Assembly: GCA_024742835.1 (NCBI GenBank)
Contig: JANSXS010000001.1
Coordinates: forward strand, 1 to 64,000
Source of the DNA: Paracoccaceae bacterium
Lineage (GTDB): Bacteria; Pseudomonadota; Alphaproteobacteria; Rhodobacterales; Rhodobacteraceae
Direction of reading: 5' to 3'
Length of the DNA: 64,000 bases
Below the pieces are notes generated by a model. The model had not been told where the DNA came from. It made no database searches and worked only from the letters and a program-made list of their open reading frames with translations. This document shows positions 63,883 to 64,000 of the stretch, piece by piece. A program made the position numbers and the translations under genes. Position 1 is the first letter of the stretch; the number at the start of each line of letters is the position of its first letter.

Positions 63883-64000
63883 CCTGGGGCGTTCATACTT
63901 AATTAAGCTTGCTCGGGTTTGATGGAGGGGCGTTACAGGCTGGGAAGCCGATGGGCGTGCAAGGTGAAGCCCCGCCGCCGCGCCTGATGCCAAGGGGCCC

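Noticed and set aside
63951-64000. Possible start of a new plus-strand gene (ATG 63951)
   Set aside because: Only 16 codons are visible, with no clear ribosome binding site and no recognisable motif; it cannot be supported.

Overview
The window reads as chromosome from a Roseobacter-group alphaproteobacterium (family Rhodobacteraceae). The evidence is the high-GC coding sequence, a gcrA cell-cycle regulator, an alphaproteobacterial ctaC-ctaB-ctaG-ctaE oxidase operon with SURF1, a Tad/Flp pilus locus with Asp-Trp pilins, the fhs-folD pair and a malic enzyme-phosphotransacetylase fusion. The species cannot be fixed from sequence alone. No rRNA, tRNA, CRISPR array, transposase or integrase was seen.

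Layout. 1-2326: the end of fhs, a folD broken by an in-frame TGA, and a membrane-anchored LytTR regulator. 2434-18092 (minus strand): pdeM and lhr (nucleic-acid repair), a MoxR-like ATPase, then a long Tad pilus locus (cpaA, two TPR lipoproteins, tadC, tadB, cpaF, cpaE, ompA-like, cpaC, cpaB, two Flp-type pilins), split by an intrinsic terminator at 13895-13929. 18442-24790: lytic transglycosylase, topA, dprA and tldD. 24995-32532 (plus): cytochrome c oxidase subunits II and III with assembly factors (ctaB, a 53-residue membrane protein missed by length cut-offs, ctaG, SURF1), running with tiny overlaps into thrC, an M16 peptidase and a GNAT acetyltransferase. 32699-38954: a metallo-beta-lactamase-fold protein whose frame stays open antisense through gcrA, an ABC-2 permease, small membrane proteins and lipoproteins, a methyltransferase, acylphosphatase and lepA. 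38940-40140: a strongly structured intergenic block followed by an AT-rich orphan gene, the best candidate for recently acquired DNA. 40169-49768: orphan Phd-type antitoxin, small membrane proteins, alpha/beta hydrolase, glyA, nadK, a CIA30 protein, prpE and maeB. 49914-53526: pyrimidine/deoxynucleoside salvage operon cdd-deoA-deoB-upp. 53591-63830: SPOR protein, a degenerate M48-like protein, acyl-CoA synthetase, sulfotransferase, Hint-domain protein, and a beta-oxidation pair (multifunctional fadJ-type enzyme plus thiolase) with a glutathione S-transferase.

How the genes fit together. The Tad genes encode one machine: pilin, prepilin peptidase, ATPase, two platform proteins, secretin, SAF-domain protein, localisation ATPase and pilotin-like TPR lipoproteins. 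The cta genes supply two aa3-type oxidase subunits plus haem O and CuB insertion factors; subunit I is not here. prpE, maeB, the acyl-CoA synthetase, fadJ and thiolase all point to growth on short- and medium-chain acids.

The most notable signals outside ordinary genes are: the nonsense codon in folD; a roughly 110-base intergenic repeat with a 13-bp stem present three times plus one degenerate copy; a three-copy motif TATTT-N4-CMAGAWGAAG at operon ends; the multi-hairpin block after lepA; paired TTTGCAAA palindromes upstream of prpE; and an FNR-type box between tldD and ctaC. I found no convincing new multi-gene system; the AT-rich gene at 39270-40097 is the only gene whose role and origin look truly open.
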